NCBI GenBank assembly: GCA_014526335.1 | Contig: JACTAT010000060.1 | Location: forward strand, 6,180,898 to 6,244,897 | Source: Chrysaora quinquecirrha | Lineage: Eukaryota; Cnidaria; Scyphozoa; Semaeostomeae; Pelagiidae | Direction of reading: 5' to 3' | DNA length: 64,000 nucleotides | Shown here: one piece after another, positions 50,901 through 61,037 of the stretch | How the letters are laid out: each line of letters starts with the position of its first letter | How positions within the stretch are numbered: position 1 is the first letter of the stretch | Made by a program: the position numbers and the translations under genes | Notes under the pieces: generated by a model | The model's input: only the letters and a program-made list of their open reading frames with translations | Database searches by the model: none | What the model was told of the DNA's origin: nothing

Positions 50901-53900
50901 AGGCATTTGACCGGATTAGATTAGGGGCGTGCCGCCCAAGCTTCAAACAAAAATAAAACTTGACTCCCAGGGGGGAACTCATTAACTTTCAATACGGGGA
51001 GGGGTCCGTGCCACTATTTCCTTGCAGACCCCTAAATATCGAGTCTAATGTTTTGGGGACCCCAAATATTGAGTTTAATGATGGAGACCCCAAATATTGC
51101 TATCTATTTTTGGACACCTAAAATGTTTTCTCGGGCTTAGCCATCAGTTTCATGACAATTTACAATTTATAAGCTCTTGGCAGTTGGATTGGTCATTGTA
51201 ATGAATCGCACCAAATCGCACGATTCTTCCTTCAGATTTGCGGACCCCAAATACTAAATTATTGTCCATGTTATAATTCACAGACCCCAAATATTGAATA
51301 AGCTTAAGACCCCGGACCCCAAATATTGGCATGGACCCCCCGTATAAAAAGTTTATAAGTACCCCCCTGGGACTTGACTTTGAAAGCGTTAAGCAAATCT
51401 ATAACTTCTGACAACATTGTGATTTTCTAAACTAACCCTTTTTATTAACATATTAAATTTTTCTCATAAAGGCGCTGATTTGGACGCTAAATTTTGCTCA
51501 GGAATAAAACAGTATTGCACAGTGAAGCGTTTTATTGGCAGAATGAAGCATATGTGCTCTAAAACATGTGGATTTTGTGGAAGTACGTTAAATTTCCTTA
51601 TTTTGCGCTTCATTTGCAATGCTATGCTTCGACAACACACTAGATTACTTTGCAATTCAAACTGTTCAAATCTAAACCTTAAGTTATGTTTATCCTTCTC
51701 GATTCCGCAAATTTCACGTCTCTTTGCCTTCTTTTTCCCACTTCGTCTGTCTCTTTGCCTTCTTCTTCCTCCTTCTTCTGACTCTGTGCCTTCTTCTTCT
51801 ACCTTCTGCAATCTCTTTGCCTTCTTCTTTCTCTTTGCGTTCTTCTGCTACCTTCTTCTATGTCTTTGCCTTCTTCTGCCTCCTTGCCTTCTTCTGTCTT
51901 TTTGCCTATACATCTGCCTCATTTTTTTGTCTTCTGGCCTTCTTCTGCGTCTTTCTTCTGTCTCTTTGCCTTCCTTTGCCTCCTTTGTCTGTCATTTTGC
52001 CTTCTTCTGCCTCATTTTTCTGTCTCCTGGCCTTCTTCTGCCTCCTTCTTCTGTCTCTTTGCCTTCTTTTGCCTCCTTTGTCTGTCTCCTTGCCTTCTTC
52101 TGCCTCCTTTTCTTCTGTCTCTTTGCCTTCTTTTGCCTCCTTTGTCTGTCTCCTTGCCTTCTTCTGCCTCCTTCTCCTCTTTAGTGGGGGAGCTTAACAC
52201 ATAAAAATAGTGCAATCGTGCAAAATGTGATACCAGCATGAAACTTGGTAGAAATAGGCAGTTTGATACGCTGAAAAAGATAGGATGTAGACCCACGCTG
52301 AAAAATGCCCCCTTGTTCTATTTTTGGACTGGGGTACTAGCTCCCAGGCCTCTAAAAGGAAAGTTGGAATACCTTTGCTGTATATCAAGATAAGAACTTG
52401 AAACTTTGTAGAAATACACAGTTTGATACGCTGAGAAAGATAGGATGTAGACCCACGCTGAAAAATGTCCCCTTGTGCTATTTTTAGACTGGGGTACTAG
52501 CTCCCAGGCCTCTAAAAGGAAAGTTGGAATACCTTTGCCGTATATCAAGATAAGAACATGAAACTTGGTAGAAATAGGCAGTTTGATACGCTGAAAAAGA
52601 TAGGATGTAGAACCCACGCCGAAAAATGCCCCCTTGTTCTATTTTTAGACGGGTACTAGCTCCCAGGCCGCTAAAAGGAAAGTTGGAATACCTGTGCTGT
52701 ATATCAAGATAAGAACATGAAACTTGGTAGAGATAGATAGCTTGATACGCTGAAAAAGATAGGATGTAGACCCACGCTGAAAAATGCCCCCTTGTGCTAT
52801 TTTTAGACTGGGGTACTAGCTCCCAGGCCTCTAAAAGGAAAGTTGGAATACCTTTGCCGTATATCAAGATAAGAACATGAAACTTGGTAGAAATAGGCAG
52901 TTTGATACGCTGATGTAGACCCACGCCGAAAAATACCCCCTTGTTCTATTTTTAGACTCGGGTACTAGCTCCCAGGCCTCTAAAAGGAAAGTTGGAATAC
53001 CTGTGCTGTATATCAAGATAAGAACATGGAACTTGGTAGAGATAGACAGCTTGATACGCTGAAAATGATAGGATGTAGACCCACGCTGAAAAATGTCCCC
53101 TTGTTCTATTCTTAGACTGGGTACTACCATTTCTGCCCAGATAAACTCTCTGACCTGTGAAGATTTGGTTCAAAAATTTCTTGATAATGAAGCGAAATTT
53201 CACAAGAAATGCCGAAATATATACAATAAACATCATTATGAAAGGGCTTCAAAGAAACGAAAACAGTCGGCGGGAGGGGCCTTTGCTGCTACCTCACCTC
53301 CAAGCACAAGGGCAAGGTACAGTGCCAAAAACTTTCAACCGAAGTGCTTTTTTGTGACAAAGAAGATTCTGCTGAAAATCTCACCCACGCACAGACTTTT
53401 GAGCTAGACAGAAAAGTTCGTGATGCAGCGAATCAGCTTTGTGACGAGAAGCTTCTAGCTAGATTACGTGAAGGTGACATGATAGCAGTTGAAGCTCTCT
53501 ATCATAAAACGTGTCTCTCTTCACTCTACAACAGACTAAGAGATATCAAAAAATGTCCCACAAAAAATACAGACGCAGATAGTGCCATTATAGAGGGAAT
53601 TGTCCTTGCAGAAATTGTTGACTATCTAAAAAGCTACAGCGAATCACCAGAAGCTATTCCTGTGTTCAAACTTAGTGACATCAAGTCGCTGTATTCTCAA
53701 CGACTGAAGGAATATAGATCTCCTGATGTTTGCACTGAAAATATTCACAGTACACGATTAAAAGAAGAGATTATAAGTTGCATTTCCAGAGCTTCAAGAG
53801 AGTAGAAAAGGAAGAGAAGTAGTGCTTACGTTTAGGGAAGGTATCGGAACTGCTATCTATAAAGCATGTAGGCAAGACTACGAAGAGGATGGTATTTGCT

Positions 53901-56900
53901 TGTCATCTGGAGCAAAAATGGTCAGAAAACAAATACTCCAGCATGATCAAGCAGAAGATAAATGCTTATTTGCAGAAGACTGCCAAGAGACATCAGTCCC
54001 TAGGTCACTTGTAACTTTAATAGGTACGATTATTGGTGGCACTGATATTACCAACAGTGTTGCTACAGCTGAAAGTAAGATTGCTTTGAACATTGCACAA
54101 CTGATTCAATTCAATGTTGTGAAACATAAGCGTCGTAGCGTGAAAGAAAGTGACACCCTTCGACGCAATAAAGAACTAGAGGCACCTTTTCCACTGCACA
54201 ATGGGTTGCTAATCCATGCAAAAACTCGAAAGAAAGGTATAGTAAATACCTTTGCAAAGAAAGGTTTGAGTGTTTCGCATGTGGAGGGCAGTGTTGTGAG
54301 ACGGCTTAGTTGCCAAACATTTTCTGTTATTTGTCTACTTTATGTAAACGAAACTTTTTATAATCTTTTTTAGTAGATACGAGGATTAATTTCGTCAGGT
54401 AGTAGTGAAACAGCAGTATGGTGTATAGAGGACAAGAAACTTGCTAGATTGGAAGCATCAATTTTATGTTTTAGGCATATCTAAGGTAAAACTGCTTGAA
54501 TTGTTGATTTTGGGGAATCAAATCTTCCGCAATATCGAACTACTGCTATATAATATGATTTTTGTTTTATTTCATTCTTTAAAGAGGCCTGGGAGCTAGT
54601 ACCCAAGTCTAAAAACAGAACAAGGGGGCATTTTTCGGCGTGGGTTTACATTCTATCTTTTTCAGCGTATCAAACTGCCTATTTCTACCAAGTTTCATGT
54701 TCTTAACTTGATATACGGCAAAGGTATTCCAACTTTCCTTTTAGAGGCCTGGGAGCTAGTACCCCAGTCTAAAAATAGCACAAGGGGGCATTTTTCAGTG
54801 TGGGTCTACATCCTATCTTTTTCAGCGTATCAAACTGCCAATTTCTACCAAGTTTCATGTTCTTATCTTGATATACAGCAAAGGTATTCCAACTTTCCTT
54901 TTAGAGGCCTGGGAGCTAGTACTCCAGTCTAAAAATAGCACAAGGGGGCATTTTTCAGGGCGGGTCTACATCCTATCTTTTTCAGGGTATCAAACTGTGT
55001 ATTTCTACCAAGTTTCAAGTTCTTATTTTGATATACAGCAAAGGTATTCCAACTTTCCTTTTAGCGGCCTGGGAGCTAGTACCCCAGTCCAAAAATAGAA
55101 CAAGGGGGCATTTTTCAGCGTGGGTCTACATCCTATCTTTTTCAGGGTATCAAACTGTGTATTTCTACCAAGTTTCAAGTTCTTATTTTGATATACAGCA
55201 AAGGTATTCCAACTTTCCTTTTAGCGGCCTGGGAGCTAGTACCCCAGTCCAAAAATAGAACAAGGGGGCATTTTTCAGCGTGGGTCTACATCCTATCTTT
55301 TTCAGGGTATCAAACTGTGTATTTCTACCAAGTTTCAAGTTCTTATTTTGATATACAGCAAAGGTATTCCAACTTTCCTTTTAGCGGCCTGGGAGCTAGT
55401 ACCCCAGTCCAAAAATAGAACAAGGGGGCATTTTTCAGCGTGGGTCTACATCCTATCTTTTTCAGCGTATCAAACTGCCTATTTCTACCAAGTTTCATGC
55501 TGGTATCACATTTTGCACGATTCTAGTGTTAAGCTCCCCCACTACTTTGTCTTTTTTGCTTCCTTCATCTGACTTTATGCCTTCTTCTGCCTACTTCTTC
55601 GGTCTCTTTCCCATCTTCTTTCGCCTTCTTCTATCTCTTTGCTTTTTTCTGCCACCTTCTTCTTCTGTTTCCTTGCCTTCTTCTGCCTCCTTCTCCTATC
55701 TCTTTGCCTTCTTCTGCCTCCTTCATCCGACTCTATGCCTTTTTCTTCCGCCTTCTTCTGTCTCTTTGCTTTCTTCTGCTTCCTTCTTCGGTCTCTTTGC
55801 CTTCTTTTGCCTCCTTGCCTGCCTCCTTGCCTTCTTCTACCTCCTTCTCCTGTCTCTTTGTCTTCTTTTGCCTCCTTAATCTGACTCTATGCCTTCTTCT
55901 GCGTCCTTATTCTGTCTTTTTGCCTTCTCCCGCTTCCTTCTTCTCTATGTCTTCCTCTACTCTTACCACTGTGTCCCCGCTAATAAGAAGCAAGCATGTG
56001 AGAAACTTAAGCTGACATTTTGAAATAAAAACAATTGATACAACTCCCTATGTTTCATGGTACAACTCCCTACACTTCCCTGCCTGTCTAGCAAATCGTC
56101 TTTGCGGTCAAAAGCAGAATTTTTCTTCGTATTTCTTTCGTAATTCATGTCCTTTCCTTATTCCAAATGCTGTAATAACTAAAACATATCCAAAGCCAAA
56201 AAATTTCTTTTTTCTTTTTCCAGAGATGCCTGCTCCTCCGCCATGCCTGTCTAGCAGATTTGGTTGCTGTTGGGACAAAACTACTTTTGCATCTGGGCCA
56301 ATCGGAAGTGGAACAGAGAACTGTCCACGTAAGAACTCTTAACTAACCTCACCTAAATTTAACTCTCTTATTTAAACCCAATTCCTACTGGGCTTGTTTT
56401 GATCTTATATAGCCGGGGGAGGGTGTTTTCAACCCCTCCTCCAGAAATTGCCTTCCAATAGAGCCAGAGCAACGAAACCAGGCACAAGCGCTGGCCAGTG
56501 CATTACAAGTAATCTTTGTAAATTGGGCATTTCCTACCTCTATTTTGACGTCATTGTGATATCATAATCATAGCATGCTATCCACGTTGGCCGAAATCGC
56601 CCTTCCTTAATATCAATGAAATTTTAAGGTATTATAAAATAAAATATTAAGGTATAATATTAATGGAAACACCTCCCTCCCCGTATCATTAGGGCTAAGT
56701 AAGAAGCCATTATTATGAAGGGTGCAGTACCAAGTTGAAATTCAATGATGACGATGGCTTGTATTTCCATACTCATAATCATAGCATAATAAACTGGAAA
56801 TACTAAACTTTATATGATCTTATCTACACAGAGGTAGACTCAGAAAAGAAACATATCTTCGTTGTTACTCCGGGTTTCACGCATTCATGCGATCATCAGA

Positions 56901-59559
56901 TGTCTGATGATGTCGTCTGTTGATCGCATGAATGCGTGAAACTCGGAGTAACAACGAAGATATGTTTCTTTTCTGAGTCTACCTCTGTGTATATCGCTCT
57001 GCCAATGGCATAGAGCACTTTTATCCAGCATAGACAAACGAAACGTATGATCTCATCTACTTAAGCTCACCAGGTGATACCTCAAACCGTCACTATCTCT
57101 TTCCATTCATGAGAAATTGCCGTTTTTTTCTGTAGAAGCATACGCTAGGGGGTACGCTAGAACCTAATAGCTTTTGTTGTCTCTAATCGTGACATGGTAA
57201 TTACTTTATGTCTAGCTTGCAAGAACATAAAAAGTGACGTTTTCTGTAAAAGATTTGAAACGGATTGCTACGACCTTTATAAAGTCAAAGGAAAACAAAT
57301 GCGTCAATATTGTCCTCAAACATGCAGACTTTGTGGAGGTATGTATTTGAGACGACTGCAACTGCTGTTTAACCGTTGCTCTCACATACACACGTTTTTC
57401 TTTGTAAGAATGCCTTATTTATTCAGACCCTCAATACACTTTTATTTAATAAGCAACTTGAATTTCGTCCAGCCCTCAAAGTTGCTTAAAATTTTAGACA
57501 TTTCAGCCCTCAAAGTTGCTTAAACGTTGCTTAACATTTTTTGTACCTACTAACCACCCCTGACTTCGAGGGTCAAAATCGTCATCTGTTAGGCCTACAA
57601 CGTGACTTTTGGGAGACAGTAAGTGGAAAAACGTTAGCTAACGAACTTCAACATGCAAAACATAAGAACGAAGAACAATTTCCTAACACAAGAAAGAGAA
57701 TAAGCTTGGTTATTTGACTTCTTAGTTGCTCACAGTAATTCAATTGAGCCCTCAAGTTGCTTAATGTTATGGTCAGTCCAGCCCTACAATCCCGGACAAA
57801 ACTCAATGAGACTTCATAAAGTTTCATCAATTTAGAAATACTTTGTACAAAATAGGAAGAAAATGAATCCCCCCCTCCCCCAATCCAATGTTGGGTTTCT
57901 TTGATGTTCTACAGATTGTCTTTTACTTTCATTTGCGAAAACAACATTGATTCGGGGGAAGGGGGACGATATGTTTGGTAAGAAGAGCATTTTCACTGTT
58001 AGTCTCATGAGTTTTAGTGTTTTGTCCGGGATTGTAGTTGCTTATTGAGCGGTTGCTTATTAAAAAAAAGTGTATTCTTGTAAATTTTCAATTTTTAGCC
58101 TACAATCTGGGACAAAATATATTGGAACGCCTTACGTTTTGCTATTATCTATGAATTCCCCCTTCTCCCCGAATGTTGTTTCGAAGAAACGCTGTCTTGC
58201 TCCATTACCAATAATGTTTTGGGGGGAAAGGGGGGGAGAACTGGATCTATGAAAGTACAAATCAATAGAATAGGCCATATTCCTTGGATAAAAGGCCTTG
58301 TTCCAAATACTTTGTCCAACATTGTAGAATTATTCCAATGTCATTCTCAAGCAACACTACTTGTGAATTTGATTCGAGAAAGAAAGCTCAGGTCTTTGCT
58401 ACTGTCTCTCTCCTCGTCATTATAGAAACGAAACATAGCGATGCAGGGGAATAAGAGTAGCTTTACACTACACTTAGTCAGATCACATGCTTGATGAGTG
58501 CAGCTTCTTCAAACGTAAAGCAAGAAAGTGATTACCGTAAATCCTCGAATTAGCCCCCTGGGTGCTAAATTATTTTTCACTCTCTTGGAGGGGGCATATT
58601 CGAGGTGGGGGCTTAAACGAGGGGGGCTCATAAAATTATTCACAAAAGCATGGTTTATCATCGTCTGAAAGAGTGCATTTTTCTGGCATAACTCGGTAAA
58701 GTACCAATATATGGACTCAAACGCCTAAATCAAACATGTTAAGGGTGGGGGCTTATACACTTTCTCGCTCTATGGTGGGGACTAATTCGAGAGGAGGGCT
58801 TATTCAAAGGGGGGGGGGGCAATTCGAGGATTTATGGTGATGTTTGGCTTGTTTGATTTCGCTCACTTTTCTTTCATTCTCTCTTAAACCGAAAGGTCAA
58901 GGATGAGTAACTTTAGACGAATGAGACGCAATTCGAGGGAATTTTAATGAATACTGTTGTTGATTCTTTATATGACTAATTTAGCTTCTAATTTCATTTG
59001 CAGTGTCTGCTATTTGCAAAGATCATCCCAGTCAACAATATCAATGTGCTCAATATAAGGCAGAAGGACTTTGTGAGTCCAGCTCGAAAATCATGAGCTT
59101 TTGGTGCTCAAAAACATGCGGCTTCTGCAAATGTAAGTATTCAACCGGCTTGCACTTCAGTTGTAGAGATATTAATATACTGATGATAATGAAGTTTTAG
59201 TAGTTTATGTTAGACACACCATTTTAAAGTTTTTAGTAGTTTATGTTAGACACACTCTGATGAGGATGTAAATCTGAAAGGCCTAAGTGTGCTATAAGTT
59301 TAGTATTAGTATTAGTTTTTACAAGTTTCAAAGTATTAAGATCAAAGTTTTTTGTTTCTTTTTGTGCATCCGCTCTTTTGTATTCTTATATTCTTACGTA
59401 TATTCATCTACATAAATATGATGATAATGAAGATGATTATGATTATGATGAAAATTAATCGTGCTCATGGTGGTGGTGACGAACATTACGGTGATGATGA
59501 TTAGGATAAGGACGATTATGATGACTTTGATGATGATGATTATGATTATGATGATGAAA

Positions 59560-59609
<50 letters not shown>

Positions 59610-60006
59610 CATGATGGTGATTGATGATGGTGATGATGATTGTTGTTGATAATGATGATTAATCATGATGATCATCTTATGATCACGATCATGATCATGA
59701 TAATTCTAAAAATAGCCCCAATGGTGATTACGTAAGTGGGAATTCTTGAGTAGGTTATTGAATGGTCGCATAAATAAAATTAGCTTCATGACGATCGTAA
59801 ATGCATTCTCATTCTCCATTCTCATTCTTACTCATGCAAACAAACAGGATAAGAAACTGAATAACCAAACTAGAAAGGGAAAAGAAAATAGCTAATATCT
59901 GAATTCGAAAAGAAAATCTGACGGAAGAAAAAATATTTTTGACGTTGATGACTTGATTTTGATGTTTTAATGTACTTGATTGATAACTGTGACGACGATG
60001 ATGATT

Positions 60007-60065
<59 letters not shown>

Positions 60066-60108
60066 AACTATGATGATGATGATGTTGATGATTATTATGA
60101 TTATGATT

Positions 60109-60149
<41 letters not shown>

Positions 60150-60186
60150 AATTATGATGATGATGTTGATGATGATGATGATAATT

Positions 60187-60224
<38 letters not shown>

Positions 60225-60919
60225 AATTATGATGATGATGTTGATGATAATGATGATGATGATTATTATAAATGAGATAACGTTTTTGAAGAAACTTGTT
60301 AGTGACACGTATTGGGTAATTGCATTCAATCTTTCCATAAACATCAACGTATTTGCCATTGCCGATGTTGTTATCAACAGTTCCTAAGCTTGAATTTTAG
60401 AAGGGCTTTAGAATAAGAGGAGTTTGTGCATAGAGTTTCTTTGGCAGAAATTCCATTCGCCGCTTATCCCATCTCCTCCGCTAATTAGATCTTAGTTTCC
60501 AACATTTCAAACTCCCCTCAAGCCTATTCAGACCGTCTAGACATTACCTGAGTCGTAGTTATCGCTATTGAGTTCAAATGCTGGACGCTCAAATTACCAG
60601 TTTGAGCGATCTCGGTTTGGTGTAGGTCTCGTTTTGACCAGGGATAACATAACTGGGACTCACGTAATCTACAGACCCCCCGCAATTCGGTACCTAAGAG
60701 TAGTGATGTTAACATCTTCGTCTTTTTTCAGTAGCTATCCATACCCAACCTTGTACTCAAATCAAACATATATGTTCAATCACGCTTTCTTGTCTTTCAG
60801 GCAACGATAATCCAGTTGCTAACTGCGCCTATTTGAAGGCCCACAGAGCTTGCACGACATCAGTTCAACGCATGAAAGTTCTCTGTCCGTCTACATGTGG
60901 ATTTTGCAGTGGTTTGTAG
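41945..60919 (+). CDS. Secreted protein with five ShKT-like domains and a papilin-type CC module (9 exons, 309 aa)
   Basis: Exons: 41945-42026, 45040-45093, 49471-49566, 50737-50847, 51472-51582, 56224-56328, 57216-57338, 59004-59132, 60801-60919. Every intron is phase 1 and GT/AG. Exon 1 gives a signal peptide (LWQNVFALMLVLTVSF). Exons 2-3 are acidic with a dibasic AKR site, as in cnidarian propeptides. Exons 4, 5, 7, 8 and 9 each encode about one six-cysteine ShKT-like unit ending CxxxCxxC (for example CSKTCGFC). Exon 6 encodes CLSSRFGCCWDKTTFASGP, like the papilin/ADAMTS-like module. The Lys-Tyr pair of channel-blocking ShK peptides is not evident, so an extracellular-matrix or protease-associated role is as likely as a toxin. 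The stop after CSGL was taken because the alternative donor (GTTTGT) is weak. Confidence 0.82.
43349..43692. mobile_element. MITE family D, AATATT subtype
   Basis: Left end ACACTC then T8 then ATAAGAATAAAG; right end GTATTCTTATAAAAAAAAGA and GCGTA. The interior is highly similar to 40941-41315 and 48879-49260 (shared 'GCTCAGCCTCAGCTC' and 'TTTCTTTCGCTC'). Confidence 0.85.
43705..43806. repeat. GGTTACCCGT minisatellite
   Basis: Six copies of TGGTTACCCGT-like units in two clusters split by about 30 bases, directly after the family D element. Confidence 0.8.
44019..44250. mobile_element. MITE family F (ACAATCTTGGACAA)
   Basis: Left end ACAATCTTGGACAATATATA and right end TACTTTGTCCAAGATTGTAG. 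Other copies are at 46682-46919, 57781-58037 and 58099-58327. The interior carries a run of nine G. Confidence 0.75.
44520..44990. repeat. GC-rich 'GGGGGGCAAGCGCCCC' repeat unit
   Basis: A GC-rich left part, near 44530-44610, and a right part, 44870-44995, read as loosely complementary (GGACGCCGGAG against CTCCAGCGTCC), suggesting another inverted-repeat element about 460 bases long. No target duplication could be settled. Confidence 0.45.
46036..48510 (-). CDS. GNAT-fold acyltransferase, possibly mitochondrial, nested antisense (3 exons, 268 aa)
   Basis: Exons on the minus strand: 48510-48430, 47945-47675, 46490-46036. Junctions are GT/AG (the first donor is AAAG followed by GTATGG) and total 807 nt. 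The start is the first ATG after an in-frame stop. Residues 1-27 (beginning MNSNLRNIFKFQEWHSITK) are basic and amphipathic with no acidic residue apart from one Glu, like a mitochondrial presequence. The GNAT core follows: AQELLYDVYIKEQGW, then WFGATFQDQVVACIRLV, then EAQRAVVSPLFRKRGLI with RKRG at about 202-205 as the acyl-CoA-binding RxxG turn. The layout recalls N-acyl amino-acid and autoinducer-synthase-like GNATs; the substrate is unknown. The whole gene lies in the intron between ShKT-gene exons 2 and 3. Confidence 0.75.
46682..46919. mobile_element. MITE family F inside the acyltransferase intron
   Basis: Left end CTACAATCTTGGACAAAATA and right end CCCCCAAGATTGTAA. The interior has GGGGGAGGGG-type runs like its relatives. 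Confidence 0.75.
47029..47198 (-). repeat. tRNA-like SINE with GGTGAA tail (minus strand)
   Basis: The plus strand starts GGTGAAGGTGAAGGTGAAAT. On the minus strand the head GTGGCGTCGTGGTGTAATCC and the B-box-like GGGTTCGAGCCC are clear. This is the most complete uninterrupted copy in the window and lies in an intron of the nested acyltransferase gene. Confidence 0.8.
48003..48307. mobile_element. MITE family D, GAACA subtype
   Basis: Left end TACACTC then T8 then AAGAAA; right end TTCTTAAGAAAAAGTGTGTA. The core repeats TTAAGAACA and GAACAAG words, another inner word within the same outer frame. It lies in the first intron of the nested acyltransferase gene. Confidence 0.7.
48879..49260. mobile_element. 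MITE family D, AATATT subtype
   Basis: Interior nearly identical to 40941-41315 and 43349-43692; right end TATTCTTATAAAAAATGTGT. The left terminus has lost its ACAC. Confidence 0.8.
49841..50573. mobile_element. MITE family E (TGCGAC word), split by a family D insertion
   Basis: Left end AGGTGGCTACACGCTGCGAC and right end CGTGTAGCCGCGGCTTTAG. The core repeats TGCGAC, GTCGC and GGCTACACG. The family D element at 50002-50392 interrupts it. A direct duplication of AAGCGGACAGATAATTCAT lies just upstream (49691 and 49753). Confidence 0.65.
50002..50392. mobile_element. MITE family D, AAACC subtype, inserted in family E
   Basis: Left end TACACG then T8 then ATAAGAAACC; right end GGTTTCTTATAAAAAAAAAC and GTGTA, a near-perfect inverted pair flanked by TA. 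The core repeats TAAGAAACTTTTAGAACTA. Confidence 0.85.
51690..52181. repeat. CT-rich minisatellite, left part
   Basis: Tandem units of about 30 bases such as TGCCTTCTTCTGCCTCCTTC, strongly pyrimidine on the plus strand. All three plus frames stay open and give Leu/Phe/Pro repeats. The same sequence resumes at 55545, so the foldback element probably split it. Confidence 0.9.
52239..53126. repeat. Left arm: about six tandem 160-bp units
   Basis: Each unit carries 'ATGAAACTTGGTAGAAATAG', 'TTTGATACGCTGAAAAAGAT', 'GGATGTAGACCCACGCTGAA' and 'GGGGTACTAGCTCCCAGGCC'. The units differ by point changes, and one (near 52905) has a small deletion. Confidence 0.9.
53127..54373 (+). pseudogene. Decayed transposon-encoded protein, class unknown
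   Basis: Three successive plus-strand frames (about 53127-53343, 53344-53805, 53822-54373) look like pieces of one protein. The first is followed by a frame change at a run of six T near 53346-53351, where a CxxC pair is split. A stop and a second frame change lie near 53803-53822. Visible features are Cys/His pairs (FHKKCRNIYNKHHYERASKK), a C-rich linker, and a C-terminal HNGLLIHAKTRKKGIVNTFA. The last phrase is familiar to me from many uncharacterised repeat-encoded proteins of cnidarians and sponges. No DDE motif was seen, and the far C-terminus is lost where the right arm begins. Confidence 0.65.
54585..55500. repeat. Right arm: about six tandem 160-bp units, inverted
   Basis: Exact 160-base period (same-frame starts at 54708, 54868, 55028, 55188, 55348). 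The units at 55028, 55188 and 55348 translate almost identically, so part of the array expanded recently. The orientation is opposite to 52239-53126. Confidence 0.92.
55545..55965. repeat. CT-rich minisatellite, right part
   Basis: Continues the units of 51690-52181 in the same orientation after the foldback element, ending near 55965. Confidence 0.9.
56825..56991. repeat. 167-bp near-perfect hairpin
   Basis: Arms of about 69 bases: TACACAGAGGTAGACTCAGA onward from 56825, returned as TCTGAGTCTACCTCTGTGTA ending at 56991, with one clear mismatch (CCGGG against CTCGG, near 56871) and a loop of about 25 bases. It lies in the intron between ShKT exons 6 and 7. It could be a hairpin MITE or a source of a folded RNA. 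Confidence 0.88.
57389..58074. mobile_element. MITE family D, GTTGCTTA subtype, with a nested family F element
   Basis: Left end ACACACGTTTTTCTTTGTAA; right end GTTGCTTATTAAAAAAAAGT and GTA. The core repeats GTTGCTTAA and 'CAGCCCTCAAAGTTGCTTAA'. The family F element at 57781-58037 lies inside. Confidence 0.65.
57781..58037. mobile_element. MITE family F nested in family D
   Basis: Left end CTACAATCCCGGACAAAACT and right end AGTGTTTTGTCCGGGATTGTAG (20-base match in inverted order). The interior has CCCCCCTCCCCC and GGGGGAAGGGGG. Confidence 0.8.
58099..58327. mobile_element. MITE family F
   Basis: Left end CTACAATCTGGGACAAAATA and right end TACTTTGTCCAACATTGTAG. It is similar throughout to 44019-44250 and lies directly after the family D element. 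Confidence 0.78.
58534..58838. mobile_element. MITE family I (ACCGTAAATCCTCGAATTAG)
   Basis: Left end ACCGTAAATCCTCGAATTAG and right end CAATTCGAGGATTTATGGT are inverted repeats with one or two mismatches. The G-rich core shares blocks with 23466-23945. Confidence 0.8.
59400..59700. repeat. (ATG)n array
   Basis: Interrupted GAT/ATG repeats with the longest pure run near 59562-59610, in the last intron of the ShKT gene. Confidence 0.9.
59990..60270. repeat. (GAT)n array
   Basis: About 280 bases of GAT repeats with regular AATTATGAT interruptions. The open frames encode only Asp/Tyr, Met or Ile runs. Confidence 0.92.
60536..60671. mobile_element. MITE family H, 7-bp duplication (6 of 7 matching)
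   Basis: Ends TCTAGACATTACCTGAG and CTCACGTAATCTA. Flanks are CAGACCG (60529-60535) and CAGACCC (60672-60678). The interior CCAGTTTGAGCGATCTC is shared with 31118-31254. Confidence 0.78.
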
Positions 60920-61037
60920 AATCATTTTGTCCCTATATAAGCTTTTTTCAATTTTCCTATTTTTCGGCTCTGTGTATTTATTTATTATATTATTTTCAGA
61001 TTATTAGATAACTAAGTTTCACAGCGATATCACCTCT

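Larger units (their letters stand above)
52182..55544. mobile_element. Foldback-like DNA element with long tandem-repeat arms (3.36 kb)
   Basis: Termini TAGTGGGGGAGCTTAACAC and GTGTTAAGCTCCCCCACTA are perfect inverted repeats, followed by the shared inner block ATCGTGCAAAATGTGATACC. Each arm then carries about six 160-bp units in opposite orientation, enclosing about 1.4 kb of decayed coding sequence. CTT flanks both ends but the host is CT-rich, so the target duplication is uncertain. The terminus is not a standard CACTA, piggyBac or hAT end. It lies in the intron between ShKT exons 5 and 6, so no coding sequence is broken. Confidence 0.85.

Noticed and set aside
51480..52184. 234-codon open frame rich in Leu/Phe/Cys/Pro
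   Set aside because: Only its first part is the ShKT exon; the rest reads through the donor at 51583 into a CT-rich minisatellite that is open in all three frames.
54585..55500. Regularly spaced 160-bp units as a CRISPR-like array
   Set aside because: The units are contiguous with no unique spacers, occur inverted on the other side, and the DNA is eukaryotic.
59967..60387. Long frames of poly-Asp, poly-Met or poly-Ile
   Set aside because: Products of the GAT microsatellite in different frames, not genes.
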